6,566 bases of DNA from an uncultured Achromobacter sp. (GTDB lineage: Bacteria; Pseudomonadota; Gammaproteobacteria; Burkholderiales; Burkholderiaceae_B). Of this stretch, positions 6,540 to 6,566 are shown piece after piece. The stretch spans positions 1-6,566 of the forward strand of contig CAJYKY010000440.1 in the NCBI GenBank assembly GCA_913775005.1, in the 5' to 3' direction. The stretch's first letter is position 1, and each line of letters starts with the position of its first letter. A program made the position numbers and the translations under genes. The notes beneath the pieces are model-generated. The model made no database searches. It was not told the origin of the DNA and saw nothing but the letters and a program-made list of their open reading frames with translations.

Positions 6540-6566
6540 ATGAAAAAACGCCAAGCGCATTATCCG
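6540..6566 (+). CDS. Start of a further co-directional gene, truncated by the window edge
   Basis: An ATG at 6540 opens a frame (MKKRQAHYP) that runs to the end of the window, only nine codons. AAAGGG at 6526-6531 lies 8 bases upstream and could be its ribosome site, and the gap after the Bug stop codon is only 34 bases. No terminator is seen between the two genes, so this is probably the third gene of the sulfatase-Bug unit. The product cannot be named from nine residues. Confidence 0.5.

Overview
The window looks like chromosomal DNA from a GC-rich betaproteobacterium, most likely of the Alcaligenaceae (Bordetella/Achromobacter type). This is inferred from strongly GC-biased third codon positions, a large pertactin/AIDA-style autotransporter, and a periplasmic binding protein of the Bug/TctC family next to a LysR regulator, a family greatly expanded in that group. 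No marker gene fixes the genus.

Layout: (1) 21-3053 (+) is a type Va autotransporter. It has a signal peptide, a beta-helical passenger with two similar modules, an unusual low-complexity linker of eleven GNGS-type heptads plus a poly-Thr run, and a C-terminal 12-stranded-type beta-barrel ending in Phe. A clean rho-independent terminator (3103-3136) closes it. (2) 3145-4062 (-) is a LysR-type regulator, convergent with the autotransporter and divergent from what follows. (3) A 100-base divergent control region lies at 4063-4162. (4) 4163-5494 (+) is a formylglycine-type sulfatase with no export signal. (5) 5537-6505 (+) is an exported Bug/TctC solute-binding protein, 42 bases downstream of the sulfatase. 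(6) 6540-6566 (+) is the probable start of another co-directional gene, cut by the window edge.

The right half reads as one catabolic or scavenging unit. The binding protein would capture an organic anion in the periplasm, the cytoplasmic sulfatase would cleave a sulfate ester, and the divergent LysR protein probably controls transcription in response to the substrate or to sulfur status. The substrate is not evident, and neither transporter membrane subunits nor a formylglycine-generating enzyme is in the window. The autotransporter is a separate transcription unit. No RNA genes, insertion sequences, CRISPR arrays or attachment sites were seen, and no stretch above 300 bases lacks a gene. 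I found no clearly new system. The most notable items are the variable-looking autotransporter linker and the sulfatase-LysR-Bug cassette.
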